From: CAKSHC01 sp045595395
GTDB taxonomy: Bacteria > Bacillota > Clostridia > Oscillospirales > UMGS1783
Length of the DNA stretch: 64,000 bases
Assembly (NCBI GenBank): GCA_045595395.1
Contig: JAZOAH010000004.1
Span: forward strand, 1-64,000
Direction of reading: 5' to 3'
Shown: positions 25,525-33,875 of the stretch, one piece after another
How the letters are laid out: each line of letters starts with the position of its first letter
Position numbering within the stretch: the first letter of the stretch is position 1
Program-made: the position numbers and the translations under genes
The notes under the pieces: generated by a model
Seen by the model: the letters and a program-made list of their open reading frames with translations, nothing else
Told to the model about the DNA's origin: nothing
The model's database searches: none

Positions 25525-26085
25525 TTAAGATTTGGCTGCCGTGAAATAATTTTTGATATACAGTGCGCCCGACACCACCGTCATGATCGTGGCGGCCAGC
25601 ATCAGCACCTGCCCGATCCATAGATAGGGGGTGGCAATGAAGAAGAAATAGCCGCCGATGGCCATCATCTGCAGCACCGTTTTGACCTTGCCCGCCCGGT
25701 CGGCGGCGATGACCACGCCGTTTTTGGCGGCCATCATGCGCAGCGAGGCAACGGAAAATTCACGAAGCAGGGTAACGGCCAGGTTGATCAGCAGTACATA
25801 GCCGCCCTCATCGGCATCAATAAAGAGAAAGCCGAGGATGGCAAAGGCGGTGAGGATCTTGTCGGCAATGGGGTCGATAAACTTGCCGAAATCGCTGACC
25901 AGATTCTTGCGGCGGGCGATCTGCCCGTCGAGCGTGTCGGTCAGGGCGGCGATGAGAAAGAGCAGGCCGGCACCGAACAGAAAGGCCAAACGGTTGGCCG
26001 TCGGGTCGATGGCCACGATGAGTACCAGCACGACAATGGCTAACAGGGCACGGATGACGGACAAAATATTGGGGACGTTTTTCAT
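25525..26085 (-). CDS. pgsA: CDP-diacylglycerol--glycerol-3-phosphate 3-phosphatidyltransferase
   Basis: 186 aa from ATG 26085 (MKNVPNILSVIR), overlapping the rimO stop (ATGA). The longer in-frame extension is the shadow of rimO. The CDP-alcohol phosphotransferase motif is complete: DTLDGQIAR followed by GKFIDPIAD, i.e. Dx2DGx2ARx8Gx3Dx3D. About five membrane helices. Makes phosphatidylglycerophosphate for anionic phospholipids. Confidence 0.93.
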   Translation of the reverse strand: MKNVPNILSVIRALLAIVVLVLIVAIDPTANRLAFLFGAGLLFLIAALTDTLDGQIARRKNLVSDFGKFIDPIADKILTAFAILGFLFIDADEGGYVLLINLAVTLLREFSVASLRMMAAKNGVVIAADRAGKVKTVLQMMAIGGYFFFIATPYLWIGQVLMLAATIMTVVSGALYIKNYFTAAKS

Positions 26086-27401
26086 TCTTCGATTTCTCCG
26101 ATCAGGTCGTAGTCCAGGGCGGCGGTGATGCGGATCTTGACCAGATCGCCCGCATCGGCTTGGCTGGCGTGGAAGAAGACCTTGCCGTCGATATCGGGAG
26201 CATCGCCCCGACTGCGGCCGACAAAGCACTCACTTTCTTCATCATATTCCTCGACCAGCACGTCCAGCACCTCGCCGACCTTTTCTTCCAATTTTTCGGC
26301 CGAGATGCGTTGTTGCAGTTGCATGATACTATCCAGGCGGCGGGCCTTTTCCTCTTCGTCGATCTGGTCAGGCATGTCGGCGGCCGGTGTACCCTCCTCG
26401 GGGGAGTAGGCAAAGACACCCAGTTTATCAAAGCGGGCGGCCTTGACAAAGCGGCAGAGGGTCTCAAACTGCTCGGCCGTTTCGCCGGGGAAGCCGACGA
26501 TGAGGGTGGTGCGCAAGGTCACATCGGGCAGATAGCGGCGGATGCGCTCGATCAGCCCGATCAGGCTGTCGTAGTCGCCGGGGCGGTTCATGGCCCGCAG
26601 TACGCCGCCGTCGGCGTGCTGGATGGGAATATCTAAGTAATTCAGAATTTTATCATGTTTTTGCATGGTTTGCAAGAGGGTATCGTCGATCTTGTCGGGG
26701 TAGCAGTAGAGCATGCGTACCCAGTCCAGTCCGTCAATGGCGCATAATTTCTCCAGCAATTCGGGCAGCTGCCGCCGTCCCCGGTCAACACCGTAGGCGG
26801 TGGTGTCCTGCGCCACCACGATCAGTTCCTTGACCCCGTTTTCCACCAACGAGCGAGCCTGCTCCAGCAGCGGCTCTTGCTCGATCGAGCGCAGCGGGCC
26901 GCGAATGAGGGGGATGGCACAGTAGGTGCAGCGGTTGTTGCAGCCTTCGGCGATCTTCAGATAGGCGGTGTAGGGCGGGGTCGACTGCAGGCGAGGCCCG
27001 AAATAGGGTGGATCGTTCTCGCCGTCAAAGGCGCAGCAGCCCTTGCCCGCAAGCACGGCCTTGAGGGTGTCGACGATATGGCGCTGGCTGGTCGTGCCCA
27101 AAAAGGCATCGACTTCGGGGAATTCCTGCGCAATGGTATCTTGATATCGCTGGGACAGGCAGCCGGTCACCACAATGGCACGGATGCCGCCTGCCTCTTT
27201 CAGAGCAATGGCGGCCAGGATCTGCTCGATGGCCTCTTTTTTGGCCGACTCGATAAAGCCGCAGGTGTTGATGACGACAGCATCGGCCTCTTCGGGATCG
27301 CTGACCACACCAAAGCCGGCCTGCGCCAGTGCGCCCAGCATGGTTTCGCTGTCAACTAAATTTTTGGGGCAGCCTAGGGAGATCAGGCAGATATTATTCA
27401 T
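26082..27401 (-). CDS. rimO: Ribosomal protein S12 methylthiotransferase RimO
   Basis: 439 aa from ATG 27401 (MNNICLISLGC). UPF0004 N-terminal domain with three cluster cysteines (LGCPKNLVDSE, NTCGFIESA, VTGCLSQRY), radical-SAM motif GCNNRCTYCAIP (about 150), and a C-terminal TRAM domain ending IGEIEE. Methylthiolates the conserved Asp of ribosomal protein S12. Overlaps recX by 8 bp and pgsA by 4 bp in a tight operon. Confidence 0.95.
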   Translation of the reverse strand: MNNICLISLGCPKNLVDSETMLGALAQAGFGVVSDPEEADAVVINTCGFIESAKKEAIEQILAAIALKEAGGIRAIVVTGCLSQRYQDTIAQEFPEVDAFLGTTSQRHIVDTLKAVLAGKGCCAFDGENDPPYFGPRLQSTPPYTAYLKIAEGCNNRCTYCAIPLIRGPLRSIEQEPLLEQARSLVENGVKELIVVAQDTTAYGVDRGRRQLPELLEKLCAIDGLDWVRMLYCYPDKIDDTLLQTMQKHDKILNYLDIPIQHADGGVLRAMNRPGDYDSLIGLIERIRRYLPDVTLRTTLIVGFPGETAEQFETLCRFVKAARFDKLGVFAYSPEEGTPAADMPDQIDEEEKARRLDSIMQLQQRISAEKLEEKVGEVLDVLVEEYDEESECFVGRSRGDAPDIDGKVFFHASQADAGDLVKIRITAALDYDLIGEIEE

Positions 27402-28023
27402 CGGTATCCTCCGGGTCAAACTCGATATAGCGGGACAGGGCGGTGCGAATATCGGCATAAACAAAGCCTTTTCGCATCAGTTTTTGAATGATCTTGGCAC
27501 ATTCCTTGCGATCATCCAGCTTTTGGCGAGGCGCTTTTTTGAGATAGTGGCCAATGACGGGGATGCTATCGGTTTCATACTCCTCCAGCGCTGCATCAAT
27601 ATCCTCACGGGTAAAGCCTTTTTGCACCAGCGCCTGCCGCACCCGCATCACGCCATAGCCCTTGGTTTCAAAATAATAGCGGACAAAGCGGGGCAGAATG
27701 CGGCTATCGTCGGCAAACCCCTTTTCCACACAGTAGGCGACGGCGGCCGCCGCATCATGTTCGTCGATGCCACGCTGGATCAGCTTGTCAAAGAGCATCT
27801 TTTCCGAGCAGTCGCCGCAGGAGAGGATGTCCAGCGCACGGTGGCGGGCATAGAGGGTGTTTTGCGCCTGCGTCAGAGAAGAAAGGGCAGCGGTATCCAG
27901 CACGCTGCCCTTATGAATATGATGCTCGTACAGCAGATCGGGGTAGACCGACAGGGCAAAGTCCCCGTCCAAAAACAGATAGGTCAGCCCCCGTTTGCCG
28001 GGTTTTAGGTCGGTGACCGTCAT
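27394..28023 (-). CDS. recX: RecA regulator RecX
   Basis: 209 aa. Three-helix repeats typical of RecX, e.g. ALDILSCGDCSEKMLFDKLIQ and GYGVMRVRQALVQKGFTREDID, ending IRTALSRYIEFDPED. Modulates RecA filament growth. Its ATG overlaps the recA stop by one base (TAATG), so the two are translationally coupled. Confidence 0.92.
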   Translation of the reverse strand: MTVTDLKPGKRGLTYLFLDGDFALSVYPDLLYEHHIHKGSVLDTAALSSLTQAQNTLYARHRALDILSCGDCSEKMLFDKLIQRGIDEHDAAAAVAYCVEKGFADDSRILPRFVRYYFETKGYGVMRVRQALVQKGFTREDIDAALEEYETDSIPVIGHYLKKAPRQKLDDRKECAKIIQKLMRKGFVYADIRTALSRYIEFDPEDTDE

Positions 28024-29135
28024 TATTCAAAATCGTCGGCCGAAATGACCACGCTGGGCGTTTTGTCCTCTTTGGGTGCGGCCACGGGTGCGGCAGGCGG
28101 TGCGTCCAGGGTGGGCTTGTTCTTGCCCTTGAAAGCGCCCTGCGCCTCACGCTCGGCCTCGACAGCGGCCATGATCTTGGCGGCGATCTCTTCGGAGAGT
28201 TTGCGATCGGAGGCCAGCGTCAACTTGACATTGTCACGGCCCTGACCCAGGCGTTCGCCGTTGTAAGAGAACCACGAGCCCGATTTATCAATGATATCGT
28301 ATTTGACGCCAAGGTCGACGATCTCGCCCTCACGGGAGATGCCGGTGCCGAACATGATGTCGAACTCGGCCTCACGGAAGGGGGGTGCTACCTTGTTTTT
28401 GACCACCTTGACACGGACATGGTTACCCACGACCTGGCCCTGCACCTTAAGCGATTCGGTGCGGCGGACATCCATACGGATGGTGGCGAAGAATTTGAGG
28501 GCACGGCCTCCGGTGGTGACTTCGGGCGAGCCGTACATCACGCCCACCTTTTCACGCAGCTGGTTGATGAAGATGGCGATACAGCCGGCACGGGACACGA
28601 CGCCTGACAGTTTGCGCAGCGCCTGGGACATCAGACGGGCGTGCAGACCCACATGAGAATCGCCCATCTCGCCCTCGATCTCGGCCTTGGGCACCAGCGC
28701 CGCCACCGAGTCAACGACCAGGATATCAATGGCGCCGCTTCTCACCAGCTCGTCGGCAATTTCCAAAGCTTGCTCACCGTCATCCGGCTGAGCCACCAGC
28801 AATTCGTCCACATCGACACCCAGATTCTGGGCATAGGCCGGGTCGAGCGCATGCTCGGCATCAATAAAGGCGGCAGTACCGCCCGCCTTTTGCACCTGCG
28901 CCACGGCATGCAGGGCAACGGTGGTCTTACCCGAGGATTCGGGGCCGTAGACCTCAATGATGCGCCCCTTGGGATAGCCGCCGCATCCTAACGCCAGATC
29001 CAGCGACAAAGAGCCGGTCGGCACATGCTCGATGTTGAGGGTGCTCTGCGAGCCCAGCTTCATGATCGAGCCCTTGCCGAACTTCTTTTCGATGGTGGAC
29101 ATGGCCGTTTCCAATGCTTTATTTTTATTATCCAT
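28023..29135 (-). CDS. recA: Recombinase RecA
   Basis: 370 aa. Walker A GPESSGKTT (64-72), IDAEHALDP, VDSVAALVPKAE (Walker B), INQLREKVGVMYGSPE with the L2-adjacent region and GGRALKFFA. The C-terminal tail is Ala/Pro-rich and acidic (ending SADDFE). Drives homologous strand exchange and SOS induction. ATG 29135 with GGAG upstream and a sigma-A-like promoter. I find no inverted GAAC-N4-GTTC SOS box; only direct GAAC repeats lie upstream. Confidence 0.98.
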   Translation of the reverse strand: MDNKNKALETAMSTIEKKFGKGSIMKLGSQSTLNIEHVPTGSLSLDLALGCGGYPKGRIIEVYGPESSGKTTVALHAVAQVQKAGGTAAFIDAEHALDPAYAQNLGVDVDELLVAQPDDGEQALEIADELVRSGAIDILVVDSVAALVPKAEIEGEMGDSHVGLHARLMSQALRKLSGVVSRAGCIAIFINQLREKVGVMYGSPEVTTGGRALKFFATIRMDVRRTESLKVQGQVVGNHVRVKVVKNKVAPPFREAEFDIMFGTGISREGEIVDLGVKYDIIDKSGSWFSYNGERLGQGRDNVKLTLASDRKLSEEIAAKIMAAVEAEREAQGAFKGKNKPTLDAPPAAPVAAPKEDKTPSVVISADDFE

Positions 29136-29168
29136 GATGTTGGTTCTCCGTTCTTTCGTTCTGAAAAT

Positions 29169-29197
29169 ATTATACTATATTTACCCCTTGATTACAA
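29169..29197 (-). promoter_or_regulatory. Promoter of recA-recX-rimO-pgsA
   Basis: Minus-strand TTGTAA, 17-bp spacer, perfect TATAAT (29169-29174), about 35 nt before recA. Confidence 0.7.
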
Positions 29198-29199
29198 TA

Positions 29200-29224
29200 G
29201 AAAAATGCCGCTAAAAGCGGCATT
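29200..29224 (-). terminator. Intrinsic terminator after HAD phosphatase gene
   Basis: Minus-strand stem AATGCCGC/GCGGCATT (8 bp) followed by five T residues; it isolates the recA promoter from the upstream gene. Confidence 0.8.
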
Positions 29225-29242
29225 GTCTTAAATTTTATGCGG

Positions 29243-29884
29243 TTATGATATGACTTTTTTATCGGTCATATAAGGGATATGCGCCCCGTCCTTGGTGACA
29301 CGGGTGCGAGTGGCGACCAGGGCCAGCATGTGTCGGTCACGGTCGGAGTCGGAAAAGCCGATGGAGTGCTCATAGTCGATCTCCAATCCTCGTTCTTGGC
29401 AGTAGGCCTGGATGCGGCGCACCTTTTCGATGCCGGCGCAGTTTTTGCCGTCGGCCAGGGGGGAGATGCGGCCGTTTTTCTTGCGTTTGAGGGGTGAGGC
29501 CAGCAACCCGTCGCACAGACCCCGTGTGAGAAAGGGGCGTATGTAGGCCTCGGGCGAGGCCGAGACCAGCAGGACATGATAGCCGTCGGCCTTGGCCTGT
29601 AACAGCGCTTCCCAACTCTTGGGGATGCGCCGCTTCATCAGCTTCTTATCAAAGAAATCCTCCAGATCCTTCTCCGACAGGGTGGGGATGGGGGAGTAGA
29701 ACATGGACTTAAACCATTCGATGGGCAGTAGTTTGATAGCCATCAGCGGCGCCGCCAGCGTCATGATCGGGATCCACAGCGCACACCACGGACGGCGTTT
29801 GAGGCCATAGCGATAAAAGGCGATCAAACTGTCGCCCCATAACAGCGTTTTATCCACATCAAAAAGTGCAAATTTTGTTTTCAT
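29243..29884 (-). CDS. HAD-superfamily phosphatase, subfamily IB
   Basis: 213 aa. Motif I DVDKTLL (Asp9/Asp11), motif II LLVSASPEAY (Ser about 107), motif III Lys in SPLKRKKNG, and motif IV FSDSDRDRHML. The cap holds a hydrophobic stretch (CALWIPIMTLAAPLMAIKLL, about 34-53), as in IB phosphatases of the SerB/PSPase-like group that act on phosphoserine or lipid phosphates. Substrate unknown. A dispersed repeat element lies directly upstream. Confidence 0.85.
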   Translation of the reverse strand: MKTKFALFDVDKTLLWGDSLIAFYRYGLKRRPWCALWIPIMTLAAPLMAIKLLPIEWFKSMFYSPIPTLSEKDLEDFFDKKLMKRRIPKSWEALLQAKADGYHVLLVSASPEAYIRPFLTRGLCDGLLASPLKRKKNGRISPLADGKNCAGIEKVRRIQAYCQERGLEIDYEHSIGFSDSDRDRHMLALVATRTRVTKDGAHIPYMTDKKVIS

Positions 29885-29907
29885 TATAATCCAAACCTTT
29901 GTATAAA

Positions 29908-30127
29908 AGAAAGCGAAGCTTTCTACATCTTAGGGCTTCCCCTTGAGGGGAAGCTGGCCGCCCGAAGGGCGGACTGATGAGGTGCCGAAAGCACGGCAAC
30001 ATTGAAATTACCCGGATGGCATGGCTGACAGGTTAATTTTACAGGGCTATAGCCAGATTTCCATCCCCTCAGTCAGCTGCGCTGACAGATCCCCTTGTTC
30101 CCAAGGGGGAGCGTAAAAGGTGGCAAA
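29908..30127. repeat. Dispersed palindrome-rich repeat, copy A
   Basis: About 220 bp closely matching 54590-54810. It begins with a short hairpin (GAAAGCGAAGCTTTC), then TCCCCTTGAGGGGAAGCTGG, a CCGCCCGAAGGGCGG hairpin and ACTGATGAGGTGCCG, and ends ATCCCCTCAG, GCTGCGC and CCCCTTGTTCCCAAGGGG. The two ends are imperfect inverted copies of the same hairpin-GCTG-hairpin-CTGA-GGGG layout. No open frame inside. It fills the 284-bp gap between the HAD gene and gerB. Confidence 0.85.
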
Positions 30128-30168
30128 GGTGATTGATAAAAATAGTATAGCGTAATTTATGATGCGCT

Positions 30169-31233
30169 TCAAGGTTTTTTTATCTCAGCCACAAAATAGG
30201 TGATGATGGGAAAGACCAACACGAAGGGTGTCATCAAAAAGGGATAGAGATTCATCAGGTCGAACATCTCCTCGGTGGTCGAAAAGAGCATCAGACTCAG
30301 TGCCAGCGTCAGGGCGGCAATAGGGGCGGCCAGGGTGCGCGGATGCTTTTGTCCCAGGGCACGGGCGGTGGCTCGGCAGGAGAAGATGATGCAGATGACC
30401 CCCTTGACCAGCATGGCCAGCACAAAATGAATGGACAACAGCACCTCAATGCGCTGGAAAAAGGAGGTGACGTCCAACACCGAAAGAGCCATGTAATAGG
30501 GATAGTTGAGCTTTTCCATACTGGCCCCGCCCAGCACCCCGGCGGTGCACAGGTAAGAAACGGTGATGACCACTCCCGAAACGCCCAGCCCCCACAGTAA
30601 GGGCTTGGCCACCCGATCGGATTTGGAACGAAAGAGAAAGGGCAGGATGAGCACGACCTGGCAAAAGGGGAAGAGCATCAGGGATGCGCCGGCGAGGGCG
30701 AAATCGGTCAGGGAATGGTCAAAGAGCGGGGCGATGGCCGATGGGTCAAACTTGATCAGACACAAGATCAGGCTCAGCAGTAAAATGGCGGCCGCCGCCG
30801 GAAATAACAGACGGGACAGCCGTGCCGCCGCCCCCAGCCGCACACGAGCCCCCAAATAGCAGGACAGCAGGAAAAAGACCGAAAAGGCGGCCGCCACCTG
30901 CTGATTTTCGCCGGTAAAGGAGATGAATCGGGTCAGATAACTGGTCAGCATCCCGCCGGTAAAGAGGGCAAAGAGAGCGTAAACGATCAAAATGATCCGC
31001 CCGGCCACCTTGCCGTACAGATGCTCGATCAGCGCTCCCAGACTTTTGTCGGGATAGAGCCGACGCACCCGTATGAGCATCAGATACAGCGGCAGAGCCA
31101 GCAGCACCCCGATGGGCACCGCCAAAAAGGAGGAGGTGCCGACATAGTCGCTCATGCCCAGCATCAGGGTGGTGGCGGTGGTGGTCAGGAAGATCAGGGT
31201 AAACAGGGAAAGTTGAGAGATCTTCTCTTTCAT
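30169..31233 (-). CDS. Spore germination protein GerB (GerAB-type permease)
   Basis: 354 aa from ATG 31233 (MKEKISQLSLF) behind GGGGAGG. About ten membrane helices of the endospore germination permease (APC-like) family, with early ATTLMLGMSDYVG and late NLYPFLMTPFVLVFP segments. B subunits of GerA-type receptors bind germinants such as amino acids. Last gene of the operon; its start overlaps the stop of a small two-helix gene by four bases. Confidence 0.9.
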   Translation of the reverse strand: MKEKISQLSLFTLIFLTTTATTLMLGMSDYVGTSSFLAVPIGVLLALPLYLMLIRVRRLYPDKSLGALIEHLYGKVAGRIILIVYALFALFTGGMLTSYLTRFISFTGENQQVAAAFSVFFLLSCYLGARVRLGAAARLSRLLFPAAAAILLLSLILCLIKFDPSAIAPLFDHSLTDFALAGASLMLFPFCQVVLILPFLFRSKSDRVAKPLLWGLGVSGVVITVSYLCTAGVLGGASMEKLNYPYYMALSVLDVTSFFQRIEVLLSIHFVLAMLVKGVICIIFSCRATARALGQKHPRTLAAPIAALTLALSLMLFSTTEEMFDLMNLYPFLMTPFVLVFPIITYFVAEIKKP

Positions 31234-31406
31234 GAAAACAGCCTCCCCAGCGAAAAGTCTTTGAGCAGCCACACCGACATGACCGCCAGTACGGCAGCAG
31301 CCAAAAAGATGCCGAAATAAAGATAGGCGTTGATCCGCCTCCGCACCGTCCGCCAATCCAGCACGGCCAGTACGGCAAAGATAACAAGATACATCAGTTT
31401 ATACAT
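31230..31406 (-). CDS. Small two-helix membrane protein in germinant-receptor operon (GerD-type subunit candidate)
   Basis: 58 aa, read MYKLMYLVIFAVLAVLDWR, TVRRRINAYLYFG, then IFLAAAVLAVMSVWLLKD and FSLGRLFS. Two hydrophobic helices (about 4-16 and 32-48) are joined by an Arg-rich turn. It overlaps the gerC stop by one base (TAATG) and the gerB start by four (ATGA), so it has no free DNA of its own and must be co-translated. Some Bacillus receptor operons carry a similar small two-helix D subunit (e.g. gerKD, gerUD), with which this agrees in size, topology and place. Sequence homology to them is not shown. Confidence 0.75.
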   Translation of the reverse strand: MYKLMYLVIFAVLAVLDWRTVRRRINAYLYFGIFLAAAVLAVMSVWLLKDFSLGRLFS

Positions 31407-32431
31407 TATTGCGCCTGCCCGTAATCATAAATATAAATGTCCGGCAAAAATTCGACCGGGATATCCTGGACCGATCGCCGGGTAAAGTTGTGAGGATCGG
31501 CCCGATAGATGCTGTTATTAAGCCCCAAAAAGTCGCAATCAAGCCGTTGTGATACAGCCAGCAGATCCTGCGCCTGCTCGGTCAGATTCTGCGCCAGTGC
31601 CTGCACCGGATTTTCGCCCTCGGGCAGATACCCCTGATCCAGCACCCCCTGGATGCGGAAAGAACAGCGGCACCGACCGTCCTTGTAGGATAGGTCACTT
31701 CCGGTTCGGCCGGTACGCATCGTTACCTCGCCGATGGATAATAGGGCCGACTCGGCCGAATCCGTCAGAAGCGTGTAAATCTGGGTCTGATTGGTCGAGA
31801 GGGAGTCGACATAGCGATAATCCTTCATAATGGCACTGCCCAGCAGCACCGGCTTTTCCTCTTCGATGTTGAGCAGCGGCAGCAGGGCACAGCCGCTTTG
31901 GCTTTCCAATTGGTTATAGAGTTGGTAGACCGGCAGGGCGATGCCGATGCCCCGATCGGCGTTGTTGTCGAGCATACTACGCAGACCGAAAGCGGTCGTT
32001 TTATAGGGATCGAGCTTGGAGGAGAGCAGATCCTTAGCCGAAACGGTGCTCACCAGCAGTGGCACCGAAATGCGTACCGCCTGGGAGGACATGATCCAGG
32101 TCACCGCCGTTTCGATGCTTTGTCGGCACAGGTCACGGGAGAGGATGATGACCGAGGTGTGCTCCCAGTACAGGGGCTTGCCCATGTGGCGCTCCAGCGC
32201 CTTTTGCGCCTCGGCAATATCCGATCCGGTGGCCGAGAAACTCAGCGATTCCCCCGCACTCTGAGGACTGCCCGAGGATACGTCGGCCACCTCGACCGTC
32301 AACGCCAGCCCCTCATCGGCCAGATCCAGAGCCGCCCCGGCCACGATGGCGTAGTTTTCGATCTCGTCCGAGCAGCCGGTCAGGGTCAGTAGTAGGGCCA
32401 ACACCAGGAGAAGGGCCTTAATCCTCGTCAT
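31406..32431 (-). CDS. Spore germination lipoprotein, Ger(x)C family
   Basis: 341 aa from ATG 32431, which has GGGAGGG 8 nt upstream; a GTG two codons earlier is possible. Lipobox LTGC (Cys about 20) followed by the family start CSDEIENYAIVAGAALD. Mid-region KPLYWEHTSVIILSRDL and TWIMSSQAVRISVPLLVS match GerAC-type C subunits, which are membrane-surface lipoproteins needed for receptor function. Overlaps gerA by 14 bp. The C-terminal third is somewhat shorter than in Bacillus proteins. Confidence 0.88.
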   Translation of the reverse strand: MTRIKALLLVLALLLTLTGCSDEIENYAIVAGAALDLADEGLALTVEVADVSSGSPQSAGESLSFSATGSDIAEAQKALERHMGKPLYWEHTSVIILSRDLCRQSIETAVTWIMSSQAVRISVPLLVSTVSAKDLLSSKLDPYKTTAFGLRSMLDNNADRGIGIALPVYQLYNQLESQSGCALLPLLNIEEEKPVLLGSAIMKDYRYVDSLSTNQTQIYTLLTDSAESALLSIGEVTMRTGRTGSDLSYKDGRCRCSFRIQGVLDQGYLPEGENPVQALAQNLTEQAQDLLAVSQRLDCDFLGLNNSIYRADPHNFTRRSVQDIPVEFLPDIYIYDYGQAQ

Positions 32432-33854
32432 AGTCACGCCCTCCCGTCAGTGTGCGTTGCGTCTGCTTGGGCCAGGGCAGTCGCATAAAGGTATCCCGCA
32501 GGGCGCCCTTCTTGTCGGGGAAGAGATAGTCGGAGAAGGGCAGTCCGAAGGAATCGGTCACGCACAGCCACAGGGTGATGCCGCATACGCCGAAGATGAC
32601 GGCGTAGATGCCGCCCACCGTGGCGGCCAGCAGCAGGCCGTAGCGGAAAAAGATGGAGACCGATTTGAGCTGTGGATTGATCAGGCCGGCAATGCCGGTC
32701 AGTGCCGTGACGATGACCAGCGGCGCCGACACCAGCCTGGCCGATACGCTGGCCTCGCCCAGGATGAGGGCACCGACGATGGAGAGGGACTGGCCCAGGG
32801 TGGGCGACATGCGATAGGAGGCGTCCCGCAGCACATCAAAGGCGACCAACAGCAAGAGAGTTTCTAACACCAGCGGAAAGGGCACGCCCGATCGGGCGGT
32901 GGCGATCGAGATAAGCAGTTGGGTGGGGAGGATCTCCTGGTGGTAGAGCACCAAGGCCACATACAGCGCTGGCACGCTCACCGACAGATAAAAGCAGACA
33001 AACCGCAGCACCCGAGCAAAGGAGGCCACCAGATAGTTTTGGTAGTAGTCGTCGGGACTGTGGAAATACTCAATAAAGAAAAAGGGTACCGTCAGCATCA
33101 TGGGACTGCCGTCCAGCAGCAGCCCCACCCGCCCCTCCAGCAGCTTGGAGGCGGCCGTGTCGGGCCGTTCGGTCAAGGATGCGGTGCGGAAAGGGGAAAA
33201 GGGGTTGTCCTTTAAGCATTCGGCTAAGGCTGAGATATCCATGCCATCTCGGTCTTTGAGCTTGTCCAGCCGCTTTTCCATCTCCTTGACCACCCGCATA
33301 TCGGCCACCCCGTCGATGTAGCACAGGCAGGCGGCCTGCTTGGACACATTCTCAAAGGTGAGGATCTTCAGGCGCAGGGCAGGGGATTTGAGGCGGCGGC
33401 GCAGCAGGGCGATGTTGAACATGATCGGCTCGATAAAGCCCTCACGCGGGCCACGGGATGCCTTTTCGTTGACCGGCTCGGTCACGCTGCGGAACAAAAA
33501 GCCCTTGGCCGAAATGACGGCGGCACCCGATTCGCCGTCGCACAGCAGCAGGCTGTCGCCCGAGTTGAGGGCAAAGATCTGCTCGGACACCTTTTCCTCC
33601 GAGCGCACCTCGCCGGCGTAGATGTCATGCGCCAGCAGCAGATGCCGTGCGCCGTGGGCACGGGACAGATCGGCGAGCAGGCAGGGGCGGATGATGTTCT
33701 CACTGACAAAATCGGCACTGATCATGCCGTCAAAATAGAGCACGGCGCAGGCCAGTCCTCGCAGGGGCGCCGGCACGATAAAGCGGCGGATGCGCAGGGT
33801 CGGGTCATTTCCGATGGCCGTTGTGATGCGCTCGATGTTCTCTTCCAATTTCAC
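32418..33854 (-). CDS. Spore germination protein GerA (GerAA-type)
   Basis: 478 aa. N-terminal soluble domain (about 1-240) with the family segments FLFRSVTEPVNEKASRGPREGF and GRVGLLLDGSPMMLTVPFFF. The C-terminal membrane part has about five helices, including ARSGVPFPLVLETLLLLVAFD, SYRMSPTLGQSLSIVGALILG and SAPLVIVTALTGIAGL. A subunits form the oligomeric ion channel of the germinant receptor in the spore inner membrane. Preceded by the YlbJ-like gene, 21 bp away. Confidence 0.92.
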   Translation of the reverse strand: MKLEENIERITTAIGNDPTLRIRRFIVPAPLRGLACAVLYFDGMISADFVSENIIRPCLLADLSRAHGARHLLLAHDIYAGEVRSEEKVSEQIFALNSGDSLLLCDGESGAAVISAKGFLFRSVTEPVNEKASRGPREGFIEPIMFNIALLRRRLKSPALRLKILTFENVSKQAACLCYIDGVADMRVVKEMEKRLDKLKDRDGMDISALAECLKDNPFSPFRTASLTERPDTAASKLLEGRVGLLLDGSPMMLTVPFFFIEYFHSPDDYYQNYLVASFARVLRFVCFYLSVSVPALYVALVLYHQEILPTQLLISIATARSGVPFPLVLETLLLLVAFDVLRDASYRMSPTLGQSLSIVGALILGEASVSARLVSAPLVIVTALTGIAGLINPQLKSVSIFFRYGLLLAATVGGIYAVIFGVCGITLWLCVTDSFGLPFSDYLFPDKKGALRDTFMRLPWPKQTQRTLTGGRDYDED

Positions 33855-33875
33855 GAAATGTCACCTTCTTTTGCC

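Noticed and set aside
29140..29165. SOS (LexA/DinR) box upstream of recA
   Set aside because: Only direct GAAC repeats (GAACGAAAGAACGGAGAAC) are present; the inverted GAAC-N4-GTTC needed for LexA binding is absent.
29908..30127. CRISPR array or tandem repeat in the hairpin-rich gap
   Set aside because: There are no evenly spaced repeats or spacers; the matching copy is 25 kb away as a single unit.
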